Origin: Neisseria weaveri | Lineage (GTDB): Bacteria; Pseudomonadota; Gammaproteobacteria; Burkholderiales; Neisseriaceae | Assembly: GCF_900638685.1 (NCBI RefSeq) | Contig: NZ_LR134533.1 | Coordinates: 62,001 to 126,000, forward strand | Direction: 5' to 3' | DNA length: 64,000 nucleotides | Part shown: positions 63,948 through 64,000 of the stretch, piece by piece | Layout: each line of letters opens with the position of its first letter | Position numbering within the stretch: position 1 is the first letter of the stretch | Notes under the pieces: model-generated | What the model saw: only the letters and a program-made list of their open reading frames with translations | What the model was told of the DNA's origin: nothing | Databases searched by the model: none | Program-made: the position numbers and the translations under genes

Positions 63948-64000
63948 TATATATACCTTTCTGAATATATATCTAAATTATTATATTTAATAATATTAAA
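63948..64000 (-). other. AT-rich upstream region of the beta-helix gene (cut by window edge)
   Basis: Fifty-three bases, almost all A/T, carrying the ribosome site and perhaps part of the promoter. Confidence 0.4.

Overview
The window is a chromosomal segment of a Neisseria-like betaproteobacterium. The strongest sign is the DNA uptake sequence (DUS) core GCCGTCTGAA, which occurs dozens of times, mostly in the 12-mer form AGGCCGTCTGAA and often as inverted pairs behind genes. A few copies are the ATGCCGTCTGAA form best known from N. meningitidis and N. gonorrhoeae. The AG form points to a commensal or animal-associated Neisseria rather than to those two species. Protein architectures agree, for example an E3 subunit with its own lipoyl domain. 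The species itself cannot be read from the sequence.

Layout. 1-5.6 kb: cell-shape cluster mreB(partial)-mreC-mreD-mrdA-rodA, then a MarC-family membrane protein. 5.7-12.1 kb: pyruvate dehydrogenase genes on the minus strand (aceE, aceF, lpdA). 12.5-16.7 kb: a Smr protein, a short-chain dehydrogenase, the LolC/LolD lipoprotein-release ABC system and an NlpC/P60 lipoprotein. 16.8-21.6 kb: ackA, putP, a SEC-C protein and an RNA methyltransferase. 21.7-27.3 kb: uvrA, then a strikingly AT-rich gene joining a GHKL ATPase to a PD-(D/E)XK-type nuclease, then a cluster of long repeats and trxA. This is the clearest accessory island. 27.7-37.4 kb: yejF, a complete chaperone-usher fimbrial operon (pilin, chaperone, usher, tip-like subunit) with a good promoter and an internal attenuator-like hairpin, cca and yejB. 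37.5-45.8 kb: a DUF2788 protein, metZ, a Ca2+/Na+ exchanger, tRNA-Ser(GGA), two tiny lipoproteins, yejE, tpx, a DUF4230 protein, ansA and speB. 46-52.4 kb: dedA, then glmM-folP-ftsH-rlmE with divergent yhbY, the order also known from E. coli. 52.5-64 kb: argD, a sirtuin, glycerate kinase with a GntP permease, small lipoproteins (one a ricin-type lectin), an RlmK-like methyltransferase, RNA helicase rhlE behind a long structured leader, and a large beta-helix protein that resembles polysaccharide epimerases or lyases.

Most of the window is core metabolism and envelope biogenesis. The parts that look acquired or variable are the GHKL-nuclease gene with the adjoining 3' end of uvrA and the repeats behind it, the fimbrial operon with its very AT-rich upstream region, and the beta-helix protein at the right edge. 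The Yej peptide-transporter genes are scattered over about 15 kb instead of forming one operon. No rRNA, CRISPR array, insertion sequence or prophage was seen.
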